A DNA stretch of 64,000 nt from Tubiluchus corallicola (lineage: Eukaryota > Priapulida > Priapulimorpha > Priapulimorphida > Tubiluchidae), in the NCBI GenBank assembly GCA_030141605.1, contig JAQGDQ010000144.1, positions 62,001 through 126,000 on the forward strand. The letters are read 5' to 3'. The position numbers and the translations under genes were made by a program. The number at the start of each line of letters is the position of its first letter. The first letter of the stretch is position 1. The notes beneath the pieces were generated by a model that searched no databases, was not told where the DNA came from, and was given only the letters and a program-made list of their open reading frames with translations. Of the stretch, positions 1-52,419 are shown piece after piece.

Positions 1-254
1 AACCCAATTGAAAACATTTTCCTCTCCTTTAAAAGAATCGACATTTTAAGTATCAATTTCTGCAAATCGAAAATTATGTTACCGTATGTGTTAGCCATTT
101 AAATGCCAAGTCATACAATGACATTTACCTCATCTACTTATAATTAGAACAATTAAATAGTGCAAAACTGCAAAAACTGAGTATTTGAATACATGTTCAC
201 AAATAAACATCAAGAGGGTTTTATTCTCTTTTCTCTTAGTCTACAATATCTTAC

Positions 255-39895
<39,641 letters not shown>

Positions 39896-41086
39896 TCTGT
39901 ATTATTGAACACAGTCACGTAACTCCATATAACATGAGGAAACGAACGTCAGATTAGTATGAGAACCTGCAAAGTAGCAAAGGTCTGATCAAGGCCAATA
40001 GTAACAACGTAGCAAGCAGAGGTCTAAAAATATTTGACTATACACTGTACATATAAAAATCTGTAGCCCCGATGCCTAGCTATGTCTGTGTTCTTGTATC
40101 TGTTTTTCTGTGCCTGCCTATCTGATATACTTTTTTAAATAACGAAAAAAGGGCAACATCCTTTAATTATGTCACCGCACCTGTCTATGCACAATTTGTT
40201 TACGAAAATTACTTCATTCGTTAAAGACCGCACTGAGCTTGAGATAGGCCCAGATCAGATAAAAAAACCTAGACGATTGATAGGATTCAATCCAAACTGA
40301 TAATCTAGTGCTAAAATAAGATTTATGTATTTATGATTTTTTCATTTTAGGACACTGAAGCTCCACTTAGCAAAACTTGATTTTATTTTATTGATAAACT
40401 GTGACACTCGTCACACATGACAAAACAATACAACTGCTATAAAATTTAAAGTTTACAAGCAGATTTCAAAAAGCAAAATTAAGAAACTATAACAGACACA
40501 ACGTTAACGTTATGGAGTGAGACAGTTTAAAGGACGGCGCATAAAGTCAAACTATATTCCCTGTTTCCAATGTGGTCCCTAAACAGCTAGTCGTCTTCTG
40601 TTTAAGAATGATGAATAAAATACAATGCAATAGTGACGACATCTATAAATGAGAAAATTACAACAAACGGCTAAGAACGCATGCGTTATGAATACCATGA
40701 ATATAGAGTGAAACCAGCTACATACTGAATGAATATAAATATTTGAATCAAAATACAGCTGTAAGTCTAGAAATTACGAAAAAAAACTAAAGCGATGTTC
40801 ATGTACATTTTAGTAAACAGCTTATAGTTACACGTTCAGTCACAAGATTATTATTTTTAAAAAAGTGTATTAAAAACTTAAAGAATTTTTTAAAAATATA
40901 CCATATTATGCTTTTAAAACTACTTTTAATATACCAACTAAACTACTTTTAATATACGTACTTGTAAAAATGCTGATTAACAAGACGTCATGTTGCTGGG
41001 AATGTCTGAAAAAGCGCGCATTAAGATGAGACATTTGGAAAAATATCATTCTATCTCAGGTTCAATTAAGCTTTCGAAAATTATAA
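39896..41086. other. Intergenic DNA upstream of the PC1-like gene
   Basis: This should hold the PC1-like 5' untranslated region and promoter. In minus orientation there is a CCAAT-like ATTGG near 39990 and an AT-rich TTTTTATATG near 40055, neither convincing as a core promoter. No other feature is seen. Confidence 0.4.
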
Positions 41087-41744
41087 GGCCTGTTTTACAA
41101 TGAGGACGCAAGAAAGATGACACACGGAAAATTGCTGTCAGAAAATTTCCGCCCTTTTCTCGAAATCTCGCGCAGCAAGAAAGTTTATTTCACAGTGAAA
41201 TTGCTCGGTTTTTTTACTCGCGACCAGTTAGCTATAGCCACTTTGCGAGTTGCAAACTTGTAGTTATTACACGTAAACATAGACAGTGAACACGATGTTT
41301 TGACTAAGTGCTTATTGTTATGCCGATAGAATTAATTACCGTCGTTATCGGGTGCACCCAGTTAACCAAACAAGACAAAAACGCGTGTTGCAACATTGTG
41401 TGGGCAGTTGAAGGACGATCGGAAGAAATTTTTGGAATGACTCCGGACACTTTCGACAAGCTATTCTCTTTGCCGCATCATTCTATTACATAACAGATGT
41501 AAACTTCAGAGACTGCGTTGACTCTCTAACTTTTTTTGTAATTTGATATGTTATATACTCATGTCTAAATTAAGTTACAGTTGCCGCATTTCTTATATAC
41601 AAAGTGCAATTAATACTGTTACTCAACGTACTGTCAGACCTGCTTGTTGTTTTTTAGTAAAGTTTTACCATCCACTTCAAAATCTGAAAATATGCCCCAA
41701 AACTTTTTCTCTAGGAATTTAGCCTCACTATGAAATGGGCCTAA
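41084..41744. mobile_element. PIF/Harbinger-type element with TAA target duplication
   Basis: The ends are TAA-GGCCTGTTTTACAATGAGG (from 41087) and, inverted, GGCCCATTTCATAGTGAGG (ending at 41741) followed by TAA; 3-bp TWA duplications and GG-C tips mark PIF/Harbinger. Inside, the plus strand reads RSEEIFGMTPDTFDKLFSLPHH (about 41415-41480), similar to the FRMSPETFDxLLxLV block near the N-terminus of Harbinger nucleases. The element is 655 bp and non-autonomous. A related end occurs at 55547-55571. Confidence 0.65.
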
Positions 41745-42204
41745 ATTTTCCTTAAATAGCATCTACAGAGATTCTTTCCTTTCAGTTTTCAAGTTTTCTT
41801 TCTCTGTCTGCAGGAATAGCCCCATAAAATCATAGATCTGTTCTATCTACCCTGCCCTCTCTAAACTCTATCCTGGCCTGCTTTCATATTCATTATGAAT
41901 GATTTAATAACTATAATCATCTAGCTGATTGACTGGTAATAGTTTGATTAACAAATAATTGATTGATTAAAGACTACACGGACTGATTGAAAGGGCATTT
42001 TTCTCTTGCAATTATGTTTCCACCAAAATAAATAAACGTAATCTTGAGCATACAGAAAAACTAAACGAGTTTACTTGTTTTACTTAAGCAACTCCACGAA
42101 AAGAAACCTGTCTACACACTGGCAAATTTCTAGATAATATTTAAAACACAATAAATTTTATAAAAATTTTTGAAGTTTACAATTTCCCATACAATTTAAA
42201 TACA

Positions 42205-42265
42205 CTAACCCTAATCCTATCCCTAACTCAGATGCTAACCCTAACCCGGCCAACCCTAATCCGCT
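42205..42265. repeat. Degenerate interstitial telomere-like repeats
   Basis: Several CTAACCC and CCCTAA units (CTAACCCTAATCC, GCTAACCCTAACCC, CCAACCCTAATCC) occur within 60 bp, mixed with other bases. This resembles TTAGGG telomeric DNA but is internal and imperfect. The remaining intergenic DNA to 43848 is unremarkable. Confidence 0.6.
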
Positions 42266-43848
42266 TAACGAAGTATTTCTTGTGCGTGGGTAAACTTTAG
42301 CTTAAATTTTTAAATGCGAAAAATATTTTGAAAAATATATATGATATAGGCAACGTCGTGCAAACTGATTTAATGTAATTACCAAGGAATACGCAGTTAG
42401 TTGAATTTAAAATTGTCCGATATTTTGCAAAACAACTTAAGAATATCTTAAAATATCAATGCCAAAACTGAAATTTAAAACGTTCTGCTAATTTGAAGAG
42501 AAAATAAGCTTAGCTGTTTAATGTCCAGAAAAAAACTTCCCTATTTCTTTACTAAAAATATTTTACATACCAGAAAGCTTAACTGATGAAATTATGTATA
42601 AATAGTTTTCCTAAAACGTTTCGCGTTAAGCCATACTATATGCAAAAAGTAATAAATGTCTCACAATGTAAATACAACGCTTGCCTTTCAGATGCACCAA
42701 CATAATTGCTACAATTTTTTCAAACGCAAATTTCGTCATCTAGCCATAACGTTAGTGAAGCACATAGTTCAACCAAGGATGGAAAATGGGGGTGTTAGAA
42801 AAGTGCAATTCCAAACGTCCAAAGGGGATTGCTTAAAATATCTGCTTTCCCTGTATTATTATTGATAAATTCATGACATGCTCTTTTTATATCACCATCC
42901 ATCATTAATGTTTCTTTTTTGTTAGAAAATCAGAATTTTTTGTGTTCATTCCGCCAACCCTACCCCATTATTTTGTCGAACCTCTGGAAATTCTACCCCA
43001 TTATAGAAGCATATTACAGCTATTTGTATCCCTGGTGACATTTCATTGATTGGAGCGAAATGTATATTATAGTCTTGAATTATGCAACCTTCCCAAAATT
43101 GGTATTCGTTTTAAAAGTATTATTGCCAGTTGTGTATACTACTCGTAGTCCTGGAGACATCTAAGCACTTATTGACAAAACGCACGGTTAGTTACAATCA
43201 TGGTAAAGTGATCCGGTCGGTGGTAAATACTAGGTTGAGATCGAATTTTGATAAACATCTATATTAATGAACGACAATGTGACACAAAGTATGCAGTATT
43301 GCATCAGCAGAGTTTGAGCTTTCAACAATATCGATTTGTTTAAACACAGATTTGTTTTAATCATCTGGTTTACAATAAAACCTGGCAATGTTTCAATGCA
43401 ACTCCTTGATTTCTTTATTATTTTAGCTTTTTCGGGTAATAATTGAACATGCAGAATCTTTTTAAGCATAATCGACGTTAGCAAAATCTGGCAATAAACT
43501 TGTCATTAGAAATTGACTTTGGAATTTGGATATGCTAATTTTAAATCTTGTTCCACACATATAAATACTAATAATTGTCTTTTTATGGCTGGTTTACTTT
43601 TTAAACAGGACCACTAGGAAGAACTGCAAGCATTGAAACAAAAAAATCACCATTTTGAGCTTTTTTCAAGTTTGTACTGTAAAAACTACATTATTAGCTT
43701 TCAAATGTCAAGTTTGTATTGAGAATGCACAGTATACTTTGAAATAATAACATTGAAAATGTGAGTTTGTAGGATCTTGCTGTGAACACATCTTATTACG
43801 GCAAAGTGCACCATAGAAATGAACTAAACAGATTTAATGTATTAAAAA

Positions 43849-43854
43849 TTTATT
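43849..43854 (-). terminator. Polyadenylation signal AATAAA of the chitinase-like gene
   Basis: AATAAA on the minus strand lies about 87 nt after the chitinase stop codon at 43941, a normal distance for cleavage and polyadenylation. Confidence 0.6.
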
Positions 43855-43940
43855 AAAATTTTGTAAAACTAAACAGTTATGACCATAATCACACGTTATT
43901 TAACAAAAGGTTAATAAAAAATTACATACAGTTTTACAAA

Positions 43941-44416
43941 CTAAAATCGTTTTAGACAAAATTGTAAAACAATTGATAAAAAGAACAATAATCGATGAGA
44001 ATGAAAATGCAAATGACATAAATGCGCTCCTGAACCACGGGCTGATTTCTGCACTTCGTAGACAGCTTTTGGATCTGGACTGTTCAGGACCTGATGAATT
44101 TCACTGAGAAGAGGATAGCGTCCTTCTCTACAAAATGTGCCAGAAAAGTCATCCATGTCCAATGAGAAGATCATAACTCCCCCTAACCGCTTCTCCTTCA
44201 TAAACATTACCTGCAAGTGAAATACTCGGTCTTATGATTGATATAAATGCACCTTTTATACTATTCATGAACAAGCAAATTCTTCAAAAGTTTAATTAGC
44301 TACCTAACTACTAATTGATTACTATCAATTACTCAGCATAAATACGGTACTTAAATGCTCAAAAATTCTGTCTCCCTCTTTCTCCCTTCTTCTCTCTGCC
44401 TTCCTCCTCTCTCTCT

Positions 44417-44506
<90 letters not shown>

Positions 44507-47500
44507 CTTTCTCTCTGTCTCTAAGTTACTTTTAAAAAATGAGTTTATCACGTGAGATAAGATGGCAGCTAAATTTGGCAACCTAGTCAACAGAGTTTCT
44601 ATACTGGGTTAGGGGAAGCCATTTGGAAAAATGCGTAGTTGTTCTATAGCAAGACGATTAAAAGGTGAAAATGGCATAACAATTTATGGAAAAGAAACAT
44701 GAAACCACCATTTGCTAAGTGCTCTAATTAAAAGCTGCCGTCGAAAGTTTACCTTTTCAGCTAAACTTTTTCTATTCTCGTAGCTAATAAAAACTTCGCC
44801 GTCTGTCATGTATGGAGCGCGCTGAACATCATCAAATTCTTCACGAAATCTCCCCTGCTTTATTTTCTCACACACCTGTCAAACGTTAATCAAAAGTGAA
44901 CAATATCAGTTTATGTCAAATGTGGAAGTCTCGACTTATGTATAGGTAGTGTTTGCTTTTTTCAAACTATTTTAGCAAAAAATAAGAAAGTGAAGCCTTT
45001 CGTGTTTCAGCCGTCATTAATTTAACTGCTAAATAAAAGTGAATGCGTGCTGGTTGCCTTTAATGTGGTGTAACTATTCGTGGTATATTACACTGTACAT
45101 ACTATCATCATTGCAGCTGTTTTTATGTTATTCTTACATGGCTGTATTTTTAATGCAGCAGGTTCCATAACTGATTGCGGTTTAAACAACTGTAAAAAGT
45201 TGTTCTTTGCTATTGGAAGATGTTTATTAGTTATTACTCTCTTTATTAATGAGAGCCCTATTAGGTGACTTCAGCTTGCGAATTTTAATGCAGCTTATTT
45301 CCTAATAATCTGTGATAAATTATACAGTATAGACAAACTTGATTTTTAGCTATTCTTATCACACGCTTTCGCAGTAACTGTATCAAATTTGGTTACCTCA
45401 TAATACGACAATACTCCTTTTTCACGAGTGTACTGTCCTGATTTACACTTCTTATACCGATTCCTTAGGGAATGGCCGATCACGCTTCCACTAACATTAC
45501 TGTTTAGCTTGACGCAGAATCCATACATGGCTAAACCAATGACTAGTTTATCACGAGGTGTGTCATCTTGAAGCCATTTCAATGTAGACCAACGCTAGCA
45601 CATAAAATTAACAAATTTATTGAGGTGATACATTTCGCCATAACTTAGAAAGCAAATAAAGGATTTTACGAGATGAAACACAGTTTAACTTCAGTATTAT
45701 TTTATTACCCCACCGACCCATTTCAGCCTGAAAAAATGAAAATACGTGTGAAAATGGAATTGTATTATACTGCCTAATGTTTACAGGGTCTAACAATCGC
45801 CTAGAAGTTCCACAGGTATCTCGACTTGCATTTCTGCTGGTATGCCGCTGACATTACACTGACATTTCCAATGACATAGCCCTGACATTCCACTAAAATC
45901 TTCATTGATATTCCACCAACATGCCATTGATATATTCACTGACATGCCCACTGACATACCGCTCATATTTCCACTTACATTTTCACTGACTCCACTAACA
46001 TTCCTCTGAAGTTCCATGATATTTCCACTGTCATTCTATTGACGTTTCTATTTATGTTTCCACAGACATTTCATTCGGATTACATCGGCATTCATTGTTT
46101 TCCTTTGACACTTCCATAATCGTTTCACTGACATACTACTGACATTTCCGTGGGCACATTTGTAAAAAATTTGGATTTCAGTATCCCTCCTTTTTTCGTG
46201 AGATTGAACCATCTACTAGAAGATAAACAGTGTTTCACCTCATAAAATCTGATATTTGCATTTTGTATTGTACTTCTTTTGCATTGTGTATAGTAAAAAA
46301 ACAGAAACACTGTACATTTTTGGGTGATCGCATTGTTACGATTGTTCAGTTTTTGTAAACCTAAGAATAACAATGAATATGTCACGGACTGTGCCTTTTA
46401 TCATCTAAAACAAGTTGTCGTGATCGTGCTATACACTGACTTCTGTTGTCCAATAGAAATCGCAAATATTTTAAGGTCAATGGACTTTTGACAGCGAGTT
46501 GTCCTGCTCCATAAAACCGTAAATGCAGTGTGTCGTCCATTTTTTATCGGTTGACTTTGTAGTTTGATTGTAGCATGTTAATTAAGCATGAGGAAGATGA
46601 AAAACATACGTGGCTTCTTCTCTGGCTTCCAAATGTTGCGTGTGTACATGGTGGATTTATTAAAAAATGTTAAGTTTTACTGCTAATTTTTATTGATTTG
46701 GCCCAATTTCCATTCCGTTATGTCAGTAAAAACTGCTTTTCTGAAATATGCACCCATATTGTTTCTGTACTACATTAATAAACATATACACGTTTGTGTT
46801 AACGGTATAATCAAGATAGAAACGCAAGAGGGCCTAAGTACAGTTATGTTTTGCCTTTTAACTTGCAGGTCATGCAGGTTCGGAGTCCTCTTTCAGCATT
46901 ACTCTTTCAGCCTTTCTCTACAATAGACCACTTTCTTCTCACAATTTGGCTACCATGGCTTTGCTAGCAAACCTGCCCTTCAAAACGGAGGCTTGCATTT
47001 CTATCATCTGTGTAAATAATGTATAGAATTGTCATGGCAACAATTTTATTATTTCACAGAATCTGACATAATATGATGCCCGGCGATTACTGTAACTGAC
47101 TACCTTGGCTCCAGCCCTAAGTCTTGTTAACAGTATATTATTCTTACCACATTGAAGGTACTAGTTGCAGGAGAAAGTTTTTCATTATGGTATAAGGGAG
47201 CATTATGTCCTGCCACATCCGACCACGTGCCATAATAATCATAAGCCATCACCGTTACAAAATCAACATATCTGAAATGTGCAATAAAAACTAGTTAAAA
47301 ATAATAATCAAGCTACTCAGCAGAGGTGCGTATCCACCCTCTGACATGAAGTCACTGCGGACGATAATTTATTTTGATATTTTGACTTCAATCTTTCACT
47401 TTTCGAACCGAAAATTAATAGGTTTCCAGTTCTTGTCTAACTAGACCTATCCCTGCGCCACTGCTAGACTTACCCTTACAGTTATTATTTCTTCATCCAG

Positions 47501-50500
47501 TTTGAATATCTTTTGCGGAACACACAGATAGACAGACAAACACGATTAAACCTACCTACGTTCCGATGACTGGCGGTGTAGGTAACGAATATATCTGAAA
47601 TCTATCCTTAATCCAGGCACCACGACAATAATGTGTCAATGCTGTGACAATATGCTTGCAAATATTGGGACAATATATGGAAATGTGGACTTGCCACAAG
47701 ATTGTAACAATATGTGTAAGCTATATGTGGACAACAATATTGGTCCATTGTTGTACCAATATTGGACAAAAACATAATATAGTATATATGGTGACGATAT
47801 TTTCTGAACATATTTTTTATCAAGATCCTGACTAGATCGTGACCATATGGTGGCAATATTGCTTGCTGCCTGGAAACACGTATTCTGCACACAGTTAGCC
47901 ACAGCAAAAGCCATATCATAATAAAAATTGCGTACAAATGCTTGATTCTATATCAGAAACGCATTTGTGAATTTCAAAGTTCGAATATTACATTTTTGTA
48001 GATTACGATCGTATTAGCTACCATATCACACGGTTCGCATTTACAAGCAAAAAAGCAATTTTTGGTGGACATATAAGCGATTCAAAACCCTTGGCCTTTC
48101 CATACTACCTTGCGCGAGGCCTATTTGCAGGTCCAAATTATTAAAACTATAATTCTGGAACCGCCTGTTTCTATTTCCTGCGGAGCAGCATGAGAAGTAA
48201 GAATTTTCAAAATAAGCCTACCTTGCTATAGCAGCGATGTCATAACCTCTGTCAATGTAATAATTGCCACCCGAAACTGCCACAGACAAAATAAGTTTTT
48301 CGTCTTCGCTATTCATGGCCGCCTCTTCGGAAAAAGCTTCTTGAAGTTCCTATGCACAACCAAACAAAATAATAGAATGGCAATTATAAGATTTTGGTCT
48401 TATAGTATTAATATACAATGATTGGTTGTCTGCTTCAGTTGTACAATAAGATCACAGAAACGCACGAACTTTGATTGTCTGGAGCATTTTTCACGTCCAC
48501 TGGGACACAAACCCAAGAATTTCTGTTTTTCGGGCAGCTGTTAGGCTGTTAGTCCACATAAGCATCTGACTTTTCAGACTCAAAAAATGTCTTACAGGCT
48601 GCTACAAATTCGTTTACAGAATCCGATACTTGGATTACAGAGACTCAAAGTCGAATCATATAGGGCCTACTGTATTTTCAAAAAATACAACCTGGAATTT
48701 AATTACAATTTTACATAACAATCAATTTATGATCGTTAAATAATTTTTGGCTGACCCTCAAGAGCAAAGATCTGCATGTTATCTGAGTGTGTTGACCGTT
48801 TTTGTTTCAAAAATGTGTCAGTTGTGCCATTGACGATGACTTCATTGTGTGAAGTGTACCTTTAACAGAATAGGGAAGTTTTCTCTATCTTCCCTTTTTC
48901 CGCCTCGCTCGACCTCTCCGGGAAACTCCCAGTCTAATTCAAATCCATCAAATCGATGTTGTCTGATAAAAGAGATCAGATCACTAATAAACTTCTCTCT
49001 CTTTTTTGAATCAGATGCTAATCTGCTAAACGTCAGAGGTCCTTCTTTATAACCGCCAACTGCTAGGAGCAATTTGGGCCGCGGTTCTGTGGTGTTTAGA
49101 CGTTCAAACAATCTTTGGTACATATCTGACAAAATAATAATAATAAAAACGCCATGAATCAAACACAAACAAACAGCAAATTCAACATGTCTATGTTATG
49201 TAGAAAAGATGCATAATTACGTAGGCTATTTATTTATCATGTATGCAAGGGACACTCGTGTACAGTGAAACGCCATTCAGCAAAGTACGTGACGTTCCTT
49301 CGTGTCACTTATATATAGGCGCAAAGTACAGAAATTAATTTGCTAAATTTACTCTGTTTAGCACTTTTCGCAGGCATTTTATTAAATGCGACTGCCAATG
49401 TCAAGCGTTCATTGTGACCGTTAAAGCACTTTAAATGTATCAACGACTGTCTCACCCTTTCAACGATTTATGAATCTCTGTATTGATTGCAAATCATCAG
49501 TATGAATAAACGGTATAGCCAAATAAATAAATACAGTTTCTTGTGCTTTGCACATTTACCAGAGCCAACTACTGTCTTATCCTTTTAACAATTTATTAAT
49601 CTCTGTATTGATTGCAAATCACCAGTAAGAATAAACCGTATAACTAAATAATTTTTTTTTGTGCTTTGCACAGTTACCAGATCTAAATGTTTACACTTTG
49701 CAGCCATGTTTCTTGTACAGTTGTCTATTTAAATTATTCAATAACTAATAACTAGTTCAGCATCCGTTTTATCTTATGCCCACCACCTTTAGTTCGGAAC
49801 CTTAGTACAACACAAACTCAACTTCGGAAGTTGAAGACACGTATATGGTACAAACACAAAGTTAGCCATGATGGTGGTTACTAAAAAAATAATTAAGTTT
49901 CTTTTGGCTTTCATAATGATTTTTAATTTTATGATAGCATTTATATGGTTTTTGAAATTTTTTGCATCTTTATATTGTTTTACTTGATTCTATTTTGTGT
50001 TGGTAGTTTGGACAGCGTAACTCTAAAACTATGGAGTCACCTTATTGCGGACTAGTATTCACTCATTTTATACTTCTAAGTATCAAAATCGTTTTCCGTC
50101 TGCAATGCACTTTAATTGTTTGGGCTGAATCATTTCCAATCTGCATGCGAAACTGATAACACGTTTTATTCGTTTTTTATTGGCGTACCTCGCCATCACT
50201 AAACTTAAAACAACACGACTTATATAATATGAACATACTTTCGTCGTTCCATTCCAATGTCTTGATTTTAAATTGGCGGCTATCAACGTTAGCAAATGCG
50301 AAAACTACGTGGGTGCACAATTCTGGATTTACATTTTCTGGCTTGAAGGTAGCTGAAAGAAACGAAAAAATTAATAGAAAACAGCACGATGCGCCATTAA
50401 GCATCTCAATTCGTGATTTCGTAACGTTTGAAATGTATATTACTGTCGTTTTTAAACAGACAATATTTAATTCAAAACTAAAATTCATTAAATAAAACTT

Positions 50501-50800
50501 AAGTATTGCAAGGTTACCATATATGTGAAAACTACTTTTACGTATGTGCATACGTATAGTACGATACATACGGTACATGTAATTACGTCATTGCGGATTA
50601 GCAGCACATTTGTGAAAACGGAGGCACGCTTTAAAGTGCAGAGAAAAAAGAGAAAGAGAACAAACTTTACCAGGTGAAGGTCTGTACTGTGCCCAGTTAG
50701 TGTAATAACAAACCAGCCTGTAGTGTCCAGCTGTCAAAGTATTACAAGAAGAAGCGGTAAAAATGACTAGCGCCACGACACTAAGAATACGATTTATCAT
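43941..50800 (-). CDS. Family-18 chitinase-like protein, complete, 8 exons
   Basis: GH18 enzymes hydrolyse chitin by substrate-assisted catalysis. Exons: 50671-50800, 50239-50352, 48860-49125, 48222-48349, 47148-47271, 45397-45594, 44753-44875, 43941-44210; phases agree and give 450 residues. A signal peptide (MINRILSVVALVIFTASS) is followed by RLVCYYTNWAQYRPSPG, LLLAVGGY, the catalytic strand FDGFELDWEFPG, VMAYDYYGTWS and GGVMIFSLDMDDFSG, the standard barrel landmarks. DxxDxDxE appears as D-E-D-E: the acid-base Glu and preceding Asp remain, the middle Asp is Glu. The usual Trp in the last barrel strand is Phe. There is no CBM14; instead the chain ends RLLFFLSIVLQFCLKRF, suggesting a GPI or membrane anchor. 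The sequence TTATTGACAG just before the start codon may be a 5' UTR acceptor. It could be a chitinase or a chitinase-like lectin. Confidence 0.9.
44403..44508. repeat. (CT)n microsatellite
   Basis: A run of about 100 bp of CT dinucleotides in the intron between chitinase exons 7 and 8. Translations of it (Arg-Glu or Ser-Leu repeats) are artefacts. Confidence 0.95.
45815..46150. repeat. Degenerate ~12-bp minisatellite
   Basis: A unit close to CCACTGACATTT recurs about 25 times with strong drift through the intron between chitinase exons 5 and 6. Nothing else is recognised in that intron (45595-47147). Confidence 0.75.
47613..47873. mobile_element. Candidate MITE rich in CAATATTG motifs
   Basis: The segment starts CCAGGCA and ends TGCCTGG, and many copies of ACAATAT/CAATATTGG in both orientations fill its 261 bp. 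No coding frame is credible and no clear target duplication is visible. It lies in the intron between chitinase exons 4 and 5. Confidence 0.45.
49445..49685. repeat. Two-copy tandem duplication, ~122-bp unit
   Basis: 49445-49569 and 49570-49685 share AATCTCTGTATTGATTGCAA, GAATAAAC-GTATA and GTGCTTTGCACA in the same order, with moderate divergence. It lies in the intron between chitinase exons 2 and 3. Confidence 0.8.
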
Positions 50801-51688
50801 CTTCAATCTGTCAATAATAACAAAAATAAGCTTAGTTAAAGTAACAAGGTGAATTAATTTGGCTGAAACCACGCATAATGCTTCGTGTTTAAAAGGGAGG
50901 GAAGTGTCAATGATGATCTTTAAAATCATTGACGATTATTATAATTAACATATTTATCTCTTGTTTTTGATACAGGCTTATAGGCAGAGTACCAGGTCTT
51001 GCAAAGAGAAGTAGTATAACGTAAAAGTTTTGGTAGCGTAAGTCGCGCTTTATGATAGTACCTATTTTTTGCAATTTGCAGAATTTGACCATTTTCTGCC
51101 TCTGCTGGCAGCTTTTTATAGACGAAACAACTCCTAGATGAAATATTTTAAGCTGCATAGCGTTCAAACTGTATTCTTCTCCGAAACCCATTTTTAAGGT
51201 AATACTATAAGGGTAGATTTTTTAGTCGGGCTACAGCGATCGTATTTTCCAGCCCATGTAGTTATAATACATGTATAATGGAAGAGAAAATAACCATATA
51301 AAAAGACATTAGTTGTGGCGTTTCATAAATGATGAAATGAACTTAACAGTTTGGCAGCATCCACATTCACCAAAGACAAAGCAACGTATAAGTTTCCCAA
51401 CATCATAAGCATTGGACATAACCGCTGTGCATTGAATTGCTCAAGCCTATATATGATAATAAAAATGTTAGCAAACTAACTCTACGAAGGTTTCTATGGG
51501 AGGAGTCGTTGTTATGTAAAATTAAAACTGTCGGCTATGACAAGTAAATTGTGTAAGAATCAAACACCTGTATTATAACAAGTAAAGGCATTTCTGAAAT
51601 GCTTGCAGAGCTTATGAAAGGACTAGTCTTTCTGCTGCTCACAGGCTTACCATTGACGTTTATATACACACACACGCACGCACTCACG

Positions 51689-51689
<1 letters not shown>
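50801..51689. other. 5' flank of the chitinase-like gene
   Basis: AT-rich DNA that should contain the 5' untranslated exon and promoter. No convincing TATA box was found. Nothing else is recognised. Confidence 0.4.

Positions 51690-51749
<60 letters not shown>
51690..51749. repeat. (CA)n microsatellite
   Basis: About 60 bp of CA dinucleotides, preceded by a degenerate CACACGCACGCACTCACG stretch. Confidence 0.95.
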
Positions 51750-51752
<3 letters not shown>

Positions 51753-52419
51753 AAATTTTTCTCTCGGGCGTCTTATCTGTGTACGTCTCTCTTCCAGAAA
51801 GAATCGTTTCACAAAAAACTATAGCCTCACTCGATTCAGTAATGTATCAGCACATATCTTCTAACACTTATAAGTTATAAGAATTCATTTTTATTAGTAT
51901 TAACTTTGCTAACTAGCTTTCTATCAGTAGCAAGTTAGTTATAAGAATACTTTTTCTTGAATAGCCATACATTGGGTCTTGTTTGGGGCACTTGTTTATT
52001 ATTTGATATTATACTCCATTGCATAGGATTAGGAAATGCTTATCAGATTTCATTATCCTGTCATACAAATGTACAGCTAACAAGTAGCCATATTTTTTAA
52101 ATATTTCATATAATGTTACATGTTTGACTTTTGCTTTACTATTTAATTTGTTAAAATAATTAATATATAATGAGTCATTACAATTATGTGTGTATTACGA
52201 TCTTCTTTTCATTAAAAGTAAACGCAATATAGTTTATTTTTCTAAAGAATATTGTAACTATAATTATTTATTGATGAATACTGTATACGACGCAACAGCT
52301 AAAAACGATTTTAATTTTTAAATTGAGATTGATACCAACTGAGTGAATCAAAACTAAAAAAGTAATTAGTAACCTGTTATTAGAAAACAATCTATACCTT
52401 TTGCATTATTGCAGGTTTA

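Noticed and set aside
44351-44590. Open frame encoding long Arg-Glu repeats (and Ser-Leu on the other strand)
   Set aside because: It is the translation of the (CT)n/(GA)n microsatellite in a chitinase intron.
51535-51880. Open frames encoding Cys-Val or Thr-His repeats
   Set aside because: They are translations of the (CA)n microsatellite.
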